From Tetrahymena thermophila SB210 (Eukaryota > Ciliophora > Oligohymenophorea > Hymenostomatida > Tetrahymenidae), in the NCBI RefSeq assembly GCF_000189635.1, contig NW_002476512.1, forward strand, positions 930,001-994,000: DNA of 64,000 nt. The letters run 5' to 3'. The translations under genes were made by a program, and so were the position numbers. Position 1 is the stretch's first letter. Each line of letters opens with the position of its first letter. Below are positions 36,801 through 48,551 of this stretch, one piece after another. Under the pieces are notes generated by a model that was not told the origin of the DNA, made no database searches, and saw only the letters and a program-made list of their open reading frames with translations.

Positions 36801-39800
36801 GATGGTTCTTATTATGGTGAAACTCTCACTAATACATGCAATCCATGTGATTCAACCTGTCTAACTTGTGATGGACCTAACAGTAATAACTGCTTGAGCT
36901 GCTAAGCTCCAAATTTATTTTATCAATAAGGTTCGAAAACTTGTGTTACACAATGTAATTCGAATTAATTTAAAAATACTGCAAATTAAACATGCTCTCT
37001 TTGTGACTCATCGTGCAGTACTTGTTAAGGGCCTAGCTACACTAACTGTCTATCTTGCACAGGAAATACTTATTTATATTAAAATTAATGCATCTTAAAT
37101 TGCCCTTCAAACTATTATGGAAATAATTAAAATAAATAATGTACTTAATGTGATCCTACATGCTATTTATGCAATGGTGGTGCTAACAACAATTGTCTTT
37201 CTTGTCAAAATGGCAGATATTTAGATTAAACATTAAAATAATGTGTTTTAAATTGTAATTCTAATTAATATGTTGATGCCAACTCTGGTTAGTGTATGTA
37301 ATGCCACTCTTCTTGCTAAACATGTAATGGTCCATTAATATCTAACTGTAAAAGCTGTAAATCAGGTATAAAAAATAATTACAGTAGTTTCTATATAATT
37401 AACACTAATCTACCCCCTAAACTTTTACCATTTTGGTTTGTTATTAAATTATAATTATTGAGAAATTGGTGTTAGTATTTTAATACTTTAATTACTGAGG
37501 AAATATAGTATTAATTTAATTAAATAAATTATTTAATTTTTATTAAAAGGACTATTTCTACAAGATAGCTAATGTAAACCAATATGTGATGGTTCTTATT
37601 TTGGAGATGTTATGACAAATACTTGTTAACCATGTTTTAATTCTTGCAAAACTTGTGATGGACCTAACAATAATAATTGTTTAAGTTGTTTAGCTCCTAG
37701 CTTATTTTTCTAACAAAGTTCTAAGACTTGTGTATCAACATGTGAAATAAATTAATTTAAAAATACAAACAATCAATCTTGCTCTTCTTGCCATTCAACA
37801 TGTAGCACATGTTCAGGCCCTAACGACATTAACTGTTTATCTTGCTAAGCAAATTCCTTTTTATATCAAAATTAATGTTTATCTAGTTGTCCAATAAAAT
37901 ATTATGGTAATACTTAAAATAATTAGTGCTCTCCATGCGATCCTACATGCTAAACATGTAATGGTAGTGGTTCCAATAACTGTTTATCTTGCTAATTATA
38001 GAGATATTTTGATCCGAAAACAAATTAATGTGTTCAAATATGTGATTCAAACTAATACCCAGATATAAATTCAGATTCATGTAAATAATGTGATAGTTCA
38101 TGTTTAACATGCTCTGGACCTTCCTCTTCAGATTGTGCAAGTTGTGAATAAGGTAAGTAATATATTAAAATTAAAAAAATTATTATTATATATTATTTTT
38201 AAAAAGGTACATTTTTGCAAAATGGTTAATGCATTTAAACTTGCGATGATTCTTATTATATGATTCCACAAAGTAATATTTGTTAAAAATGTGACTTAAA
38301 CTGTAAAACATGTACTGGAACTTCTTAATTTGAAGTAAATTTATTGATATTTTTAATAAAATTAATATTATTTTTATAAAGTGTCTCTCATGCAGTCCTA
38401 GTTTATTTTTTTTGAAAAATGCTTGCCTTACAGACTGTCCTGAAAACTATTATCCTGATTTGTAACAGTAAGAATGCTTTGAATGTCATCAAATTTGTAA
38501 ACAAGGATGTAGTGGTCCGCTTTAAGAAGATTGCTTTTCAATTAAATATTAATATTAAATTATATTGTATATTTTGGCTTGTAAAAGCTTTATTTGGATA
38601 GTTTCTACTATAATTGGATATCTTTAAGATAAATAATAATCTTAAATATTTATCAAAATAGTAGATTAACCTCATACAGTAGATAGTGACAGTCCTTCTA
38701 AAAAAAGTTAATAGAAGGATAATGATTAAACTTATTTTGATAGATATATAAACTAGTAAAGTCCAAAAAAAATAAACATAGAACAAAGTTTTAATTTTTA
38801 ATAATAATAACAACAACTTGATTAAACATAAATTTAGTAATTGTAAACAAACTAAAATTTGGATAACAAAATTATAAAAACTAAGAGAAGACCTAGAAAA
38901 ATTATACACAAAAATATATTTTATGAGAGAACTTAAACATTTAAGGATATCTGTGAAGCTAATTTTAGCTAAGGAACTCCAAATTTAGTAAAAAGCATAA
39001 GTAAGATGTCTAGTACAAATTTTAATCTAATTTCTTCATCTCTTGCTAAAGATGAAAAAGATTTAGATAAATAAGAAGAAACTATTCAATAGCCTTTAGA
39101 AAAGTATATAGCTGACTAAAAACTTAAATTCACAATTGTAAATTTATTTTTTAATTTAAAAAGATAGGGTTATAATTTAAAATTTTGCATTTTATATAAT
39201 CAAAATCAAATCTATTAAATAATCCTAAAAAAACTATACATTTAAAACAATACTAATACCCTCCCTATAAATGATATTAATAATTATTATAATTAAATAT
39301 TAGTTAGGAAATGAGTGGATATCATTATTTTACTTCTACAGTTCAATAGATACAAGAGTTTCAAGAAGTTGTTTAATTTTTTTAAAATACTAAGCATTTT
39401 TCTTAACTACAGAGTTTATTTATGAGGTAAAAATAATTCTATTTTTTATATAAATATTTTTAAACAATTTATTTATTTAATTAAAGAATTAGTACTCTTA
39501 CCTTTTATTAAGTATCGCTTTAATGATAAGTTTGACCTTTTAATATATTTTTAAGATTTTTCAACAAGCTCTATTGAGAAAGCATTTCAAATTCATATTT
39601 TTAGTTATATTTTTATTTGCTTCAATTTTGACTATTCATGCCTATTTCTGGTTTTTGCCTTAGCTTGAATCTTTAAAGTTTAAGAAAGACTAAAATTGGA
39701 GTCTTTTTTATGGGTCTATCTTTGCAATAGATATTCTTATACTTTAGCAATTATTTAGCTTAGCTTAGTACATTTTTACTATAAAATACTTGAATGCTAA

Positions 39801-39873
39801 AGAAACAAAAAATAAATTTGTAAATATTTACAAATTTTTAATGAATGAACTATATTTATAAAAAATAAAATGA
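33871..39873 (+). CDS. gene 5: long cysteine-rich multi-pass surface protein
   Basis: Fourteen exons: 33871-33925, 33986-34813, 34875-35079, 35138-35432, 35487-35655, 35735-35887, 36000-36095, 36142-36684, 36763-37365, 37550-38152, 38207-38334, 38382-39137, 39304-39426, 39493-39873; 1645 codons plus TGA. Signal peptide MKNIQIFWIILLINTAIG. Domain 1 has GIPPHWSLSVRF; domain 2 has GLQPHWQVIIGYTL. Three consecutive large cysteine blocks (exons 8, 9, 10) replace the single block of genes 1-3, explaining the extra 390 residues. Exon 12 gives the first hydrophobic segment and a glutamine-rich loop (a run of six Q, encoded by mixed TAA/CAA) with KRRPRKIIHK..FYER. Exons 13-14 give the other membrane segments, including LGNEWISLFYFY and HAYFWFLPQLESLK. 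It is the first and most divergent unit of the tandem array. Confidence 0.9.
37380..37510. mobile_element. decayed TIR element inside intron 9 of gene 5
   Basis: The left end TACAGTAGTTTCTATATAAT at 37380 aligns with the left end of the element at 62118 (TACCGTAAATTCTCCTTAAT). The right end, CTTTAATTACTGAGG then AAATATAGTA to 37510, aligns with the complement of those ends. The length, 131 bp, is close to the 127 bp of the intact copy at 21184. The element makes this intron about 184 nt long. The alignment was made by eye and the ends are imperfect, so assignment to the same family is probable rather than certain. Confidence 0.55.
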
Positions 39874-41222
39874 AGAACTAGCTATTAATATTTTCTATTA
39901 TTTATATGATTTATATTTCTATATAAATATTTAGATTAATGAATAATGTTTTACCTTAGTAATTTATAAAATATATTTCTTATAAAGAGAATTTCTTTTT
40001 AAATTTATTCAATAAATATTTCCTTTACTTTAAATTTTTAAATATTTAAAAAAAAATAATTATTTTTATATATTTTAAAATTTGAGATAAAAGAGCACTT
40101 CAAATCATTCAAATTTCACCATTCTTTCATTAAACAATTTTAAAGTTTCTACAAATTAAAGTTATTAATTATTTTAAATTTAGAGTGTTCACATAAAATG
40201 TATATTTCATTAATTTTATTTTATAATTCTTGTTTTAATAAATTTACATCTAAATTATTAACAACTTCTAAGGATATTAATTTAATCCAAAATCAAACAA
40301 TAAATAATTTTAAAAAAAGAGATAAAATATGTAAATTAATTAAAACATTTAAAAAATAAAAAATAGATTCTCAAATCAAGAATTATTCGCTTGGCATTTT
40401 TCTACATAGCAATTTGCCTAATAATAATTAGTTTATTTGATCTAACATTTTGATTGAATTCAACTTACTCTTTCTTTTTAGAAAAAATACATACATTTTA
40501 ATTAATTTCAATTTAGCAAACACAAATTGTGGTAATTAATAATAATAAAAAAATAAACGTGAAATATTTTTTTTGATTAAATTCAACTTACTCATTCCTT
40601 TTAGAAAAAAATGAAAACAAAAATTTTAATTAACCTCAATTTAACAAAAAGAAATTGTGGTAAAAAACTAAATATTTTATTTTTTTTTCTTTAAATTTAA
40701 AGAATAATGAATTACTTTTAATTTTATAAAGTAAATGTAATATCTATAAATTGATTTTATATTAAAGAATGTTTAAAATCTTTATTATTACTTTTTATAA
40801 TTATTCACTTATTTTATATAAACTTGTTTATAGTATAAAAAATCTTCTTAAATATGAACCAGTAGAAAAAAACTCTTACTCATTTTTTAATTTAATGATG
40901 CTTTAAAAAGAAATATACCCTTTATTATAAGATTACATTTAAATTATTTGATAATTTGTAAATTAATTTAATTAAAATTGAAAACAATGTATTTATTTAA
41001 AGTGTACATTACTATTCAGAACTGAGTAATCAAAATTTATTTCACAAAGGTATTTCAAAAGCAAATAAAAGACATTTTTAAGAATACTTAAGTGGATATG
41101 CTTAAAAGTAAAAAAAGCAATATATAAACAAATTAACAAATACATATTTTATTTTAAAATCAAAAAGTATTTAGAATTATAATAATATTAATTAGTAAAT
41201 AATTTGTCATTTCTAAAACACT
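39874..41222. promoter_or_regulatory. intergenic and upstream region of gene 6
   Basis: Contains the conserved 3' flank of the array units (GAAGAACTA..TATTAATATT) and an upstream region with two tandem copies of the 110-bp repeat (40451-40540 and 40574-40679); gene 5 has only one. The final stretch before the ATG is conserved among genes 5-8. No additional gene seen. Confidence 0.45.
40451..40679. repeat. upstream 110-bp repeat, two copies (gene 6)
   Basis: Copy a (40451-40540) and copy b (40574-40679) both run TTGAT[T/A]..AATTCAACTTACTC, a TTTTTAGAAAAAA block, TTTTAATTAA and AAATTGTGGTAA. Equivalent pairs precede gene 7 (47791-47880, 47912-48010) and gene 8 (55125-55220, 55258-55350). Gene 5 has a single copy (33228-33340) that is closest to copy b. 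Confidence 0.7.
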
Positions 41223-44200
41223 ATGAAAAATATTTAAATATTTTGTATAATACTCATAATCAAAACAGCTATTGGTGGTAAAGATTTAAATATTTTTTAA
41301 AATTCTATTATCTATTATTTTTAAATGCAAAATTAAGCTGAAAAATTGGTATTTTCAGATTTGAATTCAGTCTTTACAAGTAGCAATTGTGGATGGAATT
41401 TAGCTACAGTAACACAATGTGGAGCAACTGATTTAACAGAGTTTTCAAATTAAAGTGTAATGGGATTTTTCGGTTTAGGCGCAACTACTTCTACAAAAAT
41501 ATACACAGGTATTCCACCTCATTGGAGTCTTTCTGTCAGATTTGATCTAATACTTTACGAAACTTTAGATCTCAATGATTCAATCTAAGTATAAATTAAC
41601 TAAAATTGTGATACTTATACTAGAGATGTTTGTTGTAGTAATGGGTATAAAACTTGTCTTCCTTCAAATTTATTTGATGATAAGTTAGTGCTTTACTATA
41701 GAAACATAACACATACAGATTCCAATTTAAATATTACTATATACTCAAAAACAGATACAGATATTTCAGATGAAGGTTATGGATTTAGAAATTTTTATAT
41801 CTATGTTGATACTTGTCATGATTCCTGCTTAACTTGCAATGGACCTACTGCAACTCAGTGTTTAACTTGCCCACCCAATTCTACTTAAAATGGAAATACC
41901 TGTACATGTATTTCCGGATATTATGCTCAGAATAATTCTTGCATATAAACTTGTTAACCAGGTTTTATTTAAGATTCTACTGGAAAACTTTGTGTTTAAG
42001 ATTTTTGCTACGCTATTCAATGCCAATCTTGCTAAAATGGTTTATGCACTTAATGTAAGCCTGGATTTTCTTTGTTAAATGGGTAGTGTCTTGCTAATTG
42101 CCCTTCATTCTCTACATAAAATGGACAATAGTGTGTTGACTTTATATCATAAACAAATAGTAAATTTAATTTTATACTTAAATAATTATAGGAGTAAATT
42201 TTTATTGACTTTATAGATGGAAATTATTTATTGAAGAGTATGTTTAATACATATTTTGGTGAGAGTGAAATTGTAGGATCTGGTTTGAGCACTTTTGGAT
42301 TTTAAGGATTTATTAACACCTCCAGCAGAGCTCTAACAACTGTATGTAATGGGTACAGTTTACTAGGTGGTGCTTATCTAAGTTCTCAAAATTCTTACAT
42401 TTAAAGAAAATTTACAGGATTGTAAATTATTAATTTAGTCATTTATTTTTAAAATAAAAATTGTAATAATTTTTATTAGGCAACCTCATTGGAAAGTGAT
42501 TATTGGATACACTTTGTATAAAATAGATTCATGGAATAATGAAAATGTGCAATTAATTGTAGATGAAAATGTAATATTTACTACATAAAGAAACATAAAC
42601 GATGGAGTAGGAAATATTTGTGGAAGAGTATCTATCAAAGATGAAATTATCAAAATTTAATAATCATTTCCTCATACAAGTTCATCTCTTAGTTTATTAA
42701 TAAAAAGTAATTTAAAAAGTGATCCATTTACAGAATCTTATGGAATTAGAGAGCTCTATGTATTAGTTGATTATGTAAATTAAATTTAAGCTTTTATAAA
42801 TATTTAATTATTAATAATTTTAATAAAAGTGCTATTCTAATTGTATAACTTGTAATGCTTAAGGCTGTAATTAATGCTAAGCTAACTATTATTTATATAA
42901 TTTTACATGTTAAACCACTTGCCCAAATGGTTATGCCTCAGATTAAAATTTAATTTGTCAACCATGTGATCCTTCTTGCTAAACTTGTTCAAAACCTTGT
43001 AAATTTTTTAAAAAAAAAACAAAAGTTAATTTTATGACAGAAAAATATATTTAAATACAAAATTAAGTCATTAAATGATATTTATCAATTTAAAGGTTTT
43101 ATTTATTTTAAATTCTAACTATTTTAATATTTAAAAAGAGGATAGTACATCTTGTTTGAGTTGTAACCCTAATACTTATCTCAATCCAAATAAAACTTGT
43201 TAAAATACATGTCCTACTTCATATTGGACTAACAGCTCAAATTGGTAATGCTCAGCTTGCGATTCTACATGTTTTACTTGCTAAATTCCAGGTATTTATC
43301 ATAACAATAGAAAAAAGGGAAAAAAAAAAATAATTTAAAATATTATTTTTACTTTTTATTTTTCTTATAAAAATAGAATATTAAAAATTTTTTTATTATC
43401 ATAAATAAGGTGATTCAAATTCATGTACAAGCTGCAGTGGATACCTATTTTTGTCATCAAATAAGTGCATAATAAATTGCCCTTATAACACATTTCCATT
43501 AAATTGTAAATAAAAATTTTTTTACTTTTTTATAAAATTTTTTATTAAAAAGAAATGAATAACAATATTTGTTAACCATGTAATCCATCTTGCGGATCAT
43601 GTGACGGGCCTAACGCTAACAACTGTTTAAGCTGTTAAACTCCAACATTTTATTAACAAAGCACTAAAACTTGTGCACCTTAATGCTCTGCAATTTAGTA
43701 TTAAAATACTAGCAGCCAAGTATGCTCTTTTTGCGATTATTCATGCAGTACGTGTTCAGGTCCCAGCTACACTAACTGTCTCTCCTGCTCTGGAAATACA
43801 TTTTTATATCAAAACTAATGTATTGCGAATTGTCCTGTAAAATATTTTAATAATGTCTCTAACAACTAGTGCACAGCATGTGATTAAACGTGTTATTAAT
43901 GCAATGGTCCTGCTCCTAATAATTGTCTTTCTTGCCAATTACCTAGATATTTTGATCCAACATCAAATACATGCCTATAGACTTGCAATTCAAACCAATA
44001 CCCTGATTTAAACTCTAACTCATGCAAATAATGTGACCTATCTTGTTTAACATGTAACGGATCATCAAAATCTAACTGCACAAGCTGTAGATAAGGTAAT
44101 TTAATAATTTTATAACAAAATATCTTAGATGTTAAAATGCTAATAATTTTATCTATAAAAAGGGTTATTTTTACAAAATAACATATGTAAGCAAAAATGT

Positions 44201-47200
44201 GATGGTTCTTATTATGGTGAAGCTCTCACTAATACATGCAATTCATGTGATTCAACCTGTCTAACTTGTGATGGACCTAACAAATAAAACTGCTTGAGCT
44301 GCTAAGCTCCAAATTTTTATCAATAAGGTTCAAAAACTTGTGTTACTCAATGTAATTCGAATTAATTTAAAAATACTGCTAATTAAACATGCTCTCTTTG
44401 TGACTCATCATGCAATACTTGTTCAGGGCCTAGTAACATAAACTGCCTATCTTGCACAGGAAATACATATTTATATTAAAATTAATGTATCTTAAATTGC
44501 CCTTCAAACTATTATGGAAATAATTAAAATAAATAATGTACTCAATGTGATCCTACATGCTATTTATGCAATGGTGGTGCTAACAACAATTGTCTTTCTT
44601 GTCAAAATGGCAGATATTTAGATTAAACATTAAAATAATGTGTTTTAAATTGTAATTCTAATTAATTTAGTGATGTATACTCTGGTTAATGCTGGCAATG
44701 TCACTCTTCTTGCTAAACATGTAATGGTCCATTAATTTCTAACTGTAAAAGCTGTACATCAGGTATAAAAATAATACTATTATTTTATATACAATTAACA
44801 CTGAGCTATCCCTAAAAATTATGCCATTTTAAGTAGTATAAATTAAAGCTTTTTGTAATCTTATTAAAATATTATTATAACTTTTTTAAGCTTAAACAGT
44901 GTTCGAAATATTTTTTTTGTCATATTTTTAAAGGTACTAAATCAAAAAATGTATAATTATTAAGAAATTAGTATTAATATCTCGGTGTCTTAATTATTGA
45001 AGTTAAAGATAATTTATTTATTTATTAAATATTTTATTTATAGGACTATTTTTATAAGATAACTAATGTAAGCCAACATGTGATGGTTCCTATTTTGGAG
45101 ATGTTATAACAAATACTTGTTAACCGTGTTTTAATTCTTGCAAAACTTGTGATGGACCTAACAATAATAATTGTTTAAGTTGTTTAGCTCCTAGCTTATT
45201 TTTCTAACAAAGTTCTAAGACTTGTGTATCAACATGTGAAATAAATTAATTTAAAAATACAAACAATCAATCATGCTCTTCTTGCCATTCAAAATGTAGC
45301 ACATGTTCAGGTCCTAATGACATCAATTGTTTATCTTGCTAAACAAGCTTCTTTTTATATCAAAATTAATGTTTATCTAATTGTCCAATAAACTATTATG
45401 GTAATTCTTAAAATAATTAATGTGCTCCATGCGATCCTACATGCTATACTTGCAGTGGCAGTGCTTCCAATAATTGTTTATCTTGCTAATAAAAGAGATA
45501 TTTTGACCCAACAACTAATTAGTGCGTTCTAGAATGTAATTCAAACTATTACCCTGATATAAATTCAAATTCTTGCAAATAATGCAATACTTCATGTAAA
45601 ACATGCTTTGGACCTTCTTCTTAAAATTGTAAAAGTTGTATTTAAGGTATAATTTTTTTTTTTTAATTTAAAAAAATAATAATATAAGATATTATTTTGG
45701 AAAAGGTACATTTTTGCAAAATGGTTAATGCGTTTAAACTTGCGATAATTCTTATTATAATAATCCATAAAGTAATGTTTGCTAAAAATGTGATTCGGCC
45801 TGTAAAACTTGTTCTGGATCTTCCAAACTTGAAGTAAATTTTTTGATGCTTTCAATAAAATTAATGTTTTTTTTAAAAAGTGTCTCTCATGCAATCCTAA
45901 TTTATTTTTGTTGAAAAACTCTTGCTATACAGATTGTCCGATAAATTATTATACTGACTAGTAACAGGATGAATGCTTGGAATGCCATATAATTTGTAAA
46001 CAAGGGTGTAGTGGTCCATTTTAAGAAGATTGCTTTACTATTAAATATCAATATTAAATAATATTATATATTTTAGCTTTTAAAAGCCTTATTTGGATAG
46101 TTTCTACAATACTTGGTTATCTTTAAGATAAAAAATAATCTTAAATATTTATTAAAATAGCAAATTACCCTCAAACAGTAGATAGTGATAGTCCTCCTAA
46201 AAAAAATTAATAAAAAGATGGTGATTAAAATTCTTTTGACAAATATATAAATTAGTAAAGTCCAAATAAAATGTAAGTAGAATAAAGCTTTAACTGTTAA
46301 TAGTAATAATAACAACAACATGATTAAACATAAATTTAGTAGTTGTAGACAAACTAAAATTTGGATAACAAAATTATAAAATCTAATAGAAGACCTAGAA
46401 AAATAAAACAAAAAAATATATTTTATGAGAGAACTTAAACATTTAAGGATTATCCTGAAGTGAATTTTGACTAAGCTACTCCAACACTATTAAAAAGTTT
46501 AAGTAAGATGGCTAGCACAAACTGTAATCAAGCTTCTTCATCTCCCGAAAAAGACGAACAAGATTTAGATAAATAAATTGTAACTATTCAATAGTCGTAA
46601 GGAAAGTATAGAGCTGACTAAAAACTTAAATTCACATTTGTAAATTTATTTTTTTTTTAAATAGATAGGGTTATAATTTAAAAATTTTACTTTTTATAAA
46701 ATGAAAATCTCATTTAATCCTATAAAAATTTTACATTTTGAAAAAAATTGAAAAACATCCCTCCCTATAAACGATAGTAATAATAAAAATAATTAAATAT
46801 TAGTTAGGAAATGAATGGATATCATTATTTTATTTCTACAGTTTGTTAGACACAAGAATATTAAGAAGTTTCTTAATATTTTTAAAATACCAAGTATTTT
46901 TCTTAACTACAGAACTAATATATGAAGTAAAAAATAATTTATTTTTTTTATAAATATTTTTAAATAATTTCTTTAATTAAAGTATTAGTACTCTTACCTT
47001 TTATTAGGTATTGCTTTAATCATTAGTTTGACACTTTAATATATTTTTAAGATTTTGTAACAAACTTTAGTTAGAAAACATTTCAAATTAATATTGTTAG
47101 TTATATTTTTATTTGTAGCTATTTTAACTGTTCATGCTTATTTCTGGTTTGTTCCTAAACTTGAATCTTTATAGTATAAGAAGGATTAAAAATGGAGTCT

Positions 47201-47369
47201 TTATTATGTGTATATCTTTGCAATAGATATTCTTATTCTTTAGCAATTATTTAGCTTAGCTTAGTACATATTTACTATAAAATACTTGAATGCTAAAGAA
47301 ACTAAAAATAAATTTACAAATATTTATAAATTTTTAATGAATGAATTTTATTTATAAATAATAAAATGA
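41223..47369 (+). CDS. gene 6: long cysteine-rich multi-pass surface protein
   Basis: Fourteen exons: 41223-41277, 41338-42159, 42217-42421, 42480-42774, 42830-42998, 43139-43291, 43410-43505, 43553-44095, 44163-44762, 45044-45646, 45706-45833, 45881-46639, 46804-46926, 46989-47369; 1643 codons plus TGA. The domain order is that of gene 5, including three large cysteine blocks. The signal peptide reads MKNIQIFCIILIIKTAIG. The variable loop of domain 1 contains the cysteine pair DVCCSNGYKTC, absent from gene 5. Exon 9 lacks one codon relative to gene 5 in the CQAPNFY region. The cytoplasmic loop keeps SNRRPRKIKQK..FYER. Intron 9 is about 281 nt, much longer than the others, because it holds an inverted-repeat element with an enlarged interior. 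Confidence 0.9.
44775..45013. mobile_element. TIR-element remnant in intron 9 of gene 6
   Basis: Same position as the 37380-37510 element of gene 5, but the interior is longer by about 108 bp and includes AAGCTTTTTGTAATC and its near complement TTTTTTAAGCTT. Outer ends: TAC at 44775 followed by AATTAACACTGAG; right side GGTGTCTTAATTATTGAAG. The corresponding elements are at about 52108-52351 in gene 7 and 59455-59650 in gene 8, the latter with an internal deletion. Confidence 0.5.
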
Positions 47370-48551
47370 AGAACTAACTATTAATATTCTCTATTATCTA
47401 TATAATTTATCATTCTATATAGTATTTAGATTATAGAAGATCATTTTATAAAAATTATTTATAAATATTTCAATTAGATAAATTTAAAGTTTAAATAAAT
47501 TATAGTTAGTTATTAATTATTTAAAATTTAGAGTATTTACATAACATATATATTTCATTAATTTTATTTTATATTTCTTGTTTTTAACATATTAATTATT
47601 AATAAATTCTAAGTGATATTAATTTAATCCAAAATCAAACAATAATAATTTTAAAAAAAGAGATAAAATATGTTAATTAATTAAAACATTTAAAAAATAA
47701 AAAATAGATTCTCAAATCAAGAATTACTCGCTTTGTTTTTTTTACATAGCAATTTGCCTAATAATAATTAGTTTATTTGATCTAACATTTTGATTGAATT
47801 CAGCTTACTCTTTCTTTTTAGAAAAAATACATACATTTTAATTAATTTCAATCTAACAAACACAAATTGTGGTAATTAATCATTATAAAAAAATAAATGT
47901 AATATATATTTTTTGATTAAATTAATCATTTCTTTTAGAAAAAAAATGAACTGAAAATTTTAATTAACCTCAATTTAACAAAAAGAAATTGTGGTAAAAA
48001 ACTAAATATTTTTTTTTAATTTTGTTTAAAGAAAAATGAATTACTTTTAATTTTATAAAGTAAATATAATAACTATAAATTAATTTTATAATAAAGAATG
48101 TTTAAAATCTTTATTATTACTTTTTATTATTATTCATTTATTTTAAAAAATTTATTTATAATATAAAAAATCTTCTTAAATATGAGACAGTAGAAAAAAA
48201 TGGGCTTACACATTTTTTAATTTAATGATGCTTTAAAAAGAAATATACCCTTTATTATAAGATAGCATTTCAACTATTTGTTAATTTATAAATTTATTAT
48301 TTTAAATTGAAAAGAAAGTATTTATTTAAAGTGTGCTTGACTATTCAAAACTGAGTAATCAAAATTTATTTCACAAAGGTATTTCAAAAGCAAATAAAAG
48401 ACATTTTTAAGAATACTTAAGTGGATATGCTTAATAGTAAAAAAAGCAATATATAAACAAATTAACAAATACATATTTTATTTTAAAATCAAAAAGTATT
48501 TAGAATTATAATAATATTAATTAGTAAATAATTTGTCATTTCTAAAACACT
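47370..48551. promoter_or_regulatory. intergenic and upstream region of gene 7
   Basis: Near copy of the gene 5-6 and gene 7-8 intergenic regions, slightly shorter. It has the unit 3' flank, two copies of the 110-bp repeat (47791-47880, 47912-48010) and the conserved block directly upstream of the ATG at 48552. The last 180 bp are almost identical to those before gene 6. No extra gene. Confidence 0.45.

Noticed and set aside
36142..38152. Regular short repeats suggestive of a CRISPR array or minisatellite
   Set aside because: The periodicity comes from cysteine modules in an open frame. Repeats differ at silent and replacement sites and there are no constant repeats with unique spacers.
38538..38909. 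Open frames on the - strand at this place in each array unit (also 46073-46411, 53403-53783, 60709-61044)
   Set aside because: They are the antisense of exon 12. The Gln/Asn-rich loop reads as Leu/Ile-rich on the other strand, and conservation follows the + strand codons.
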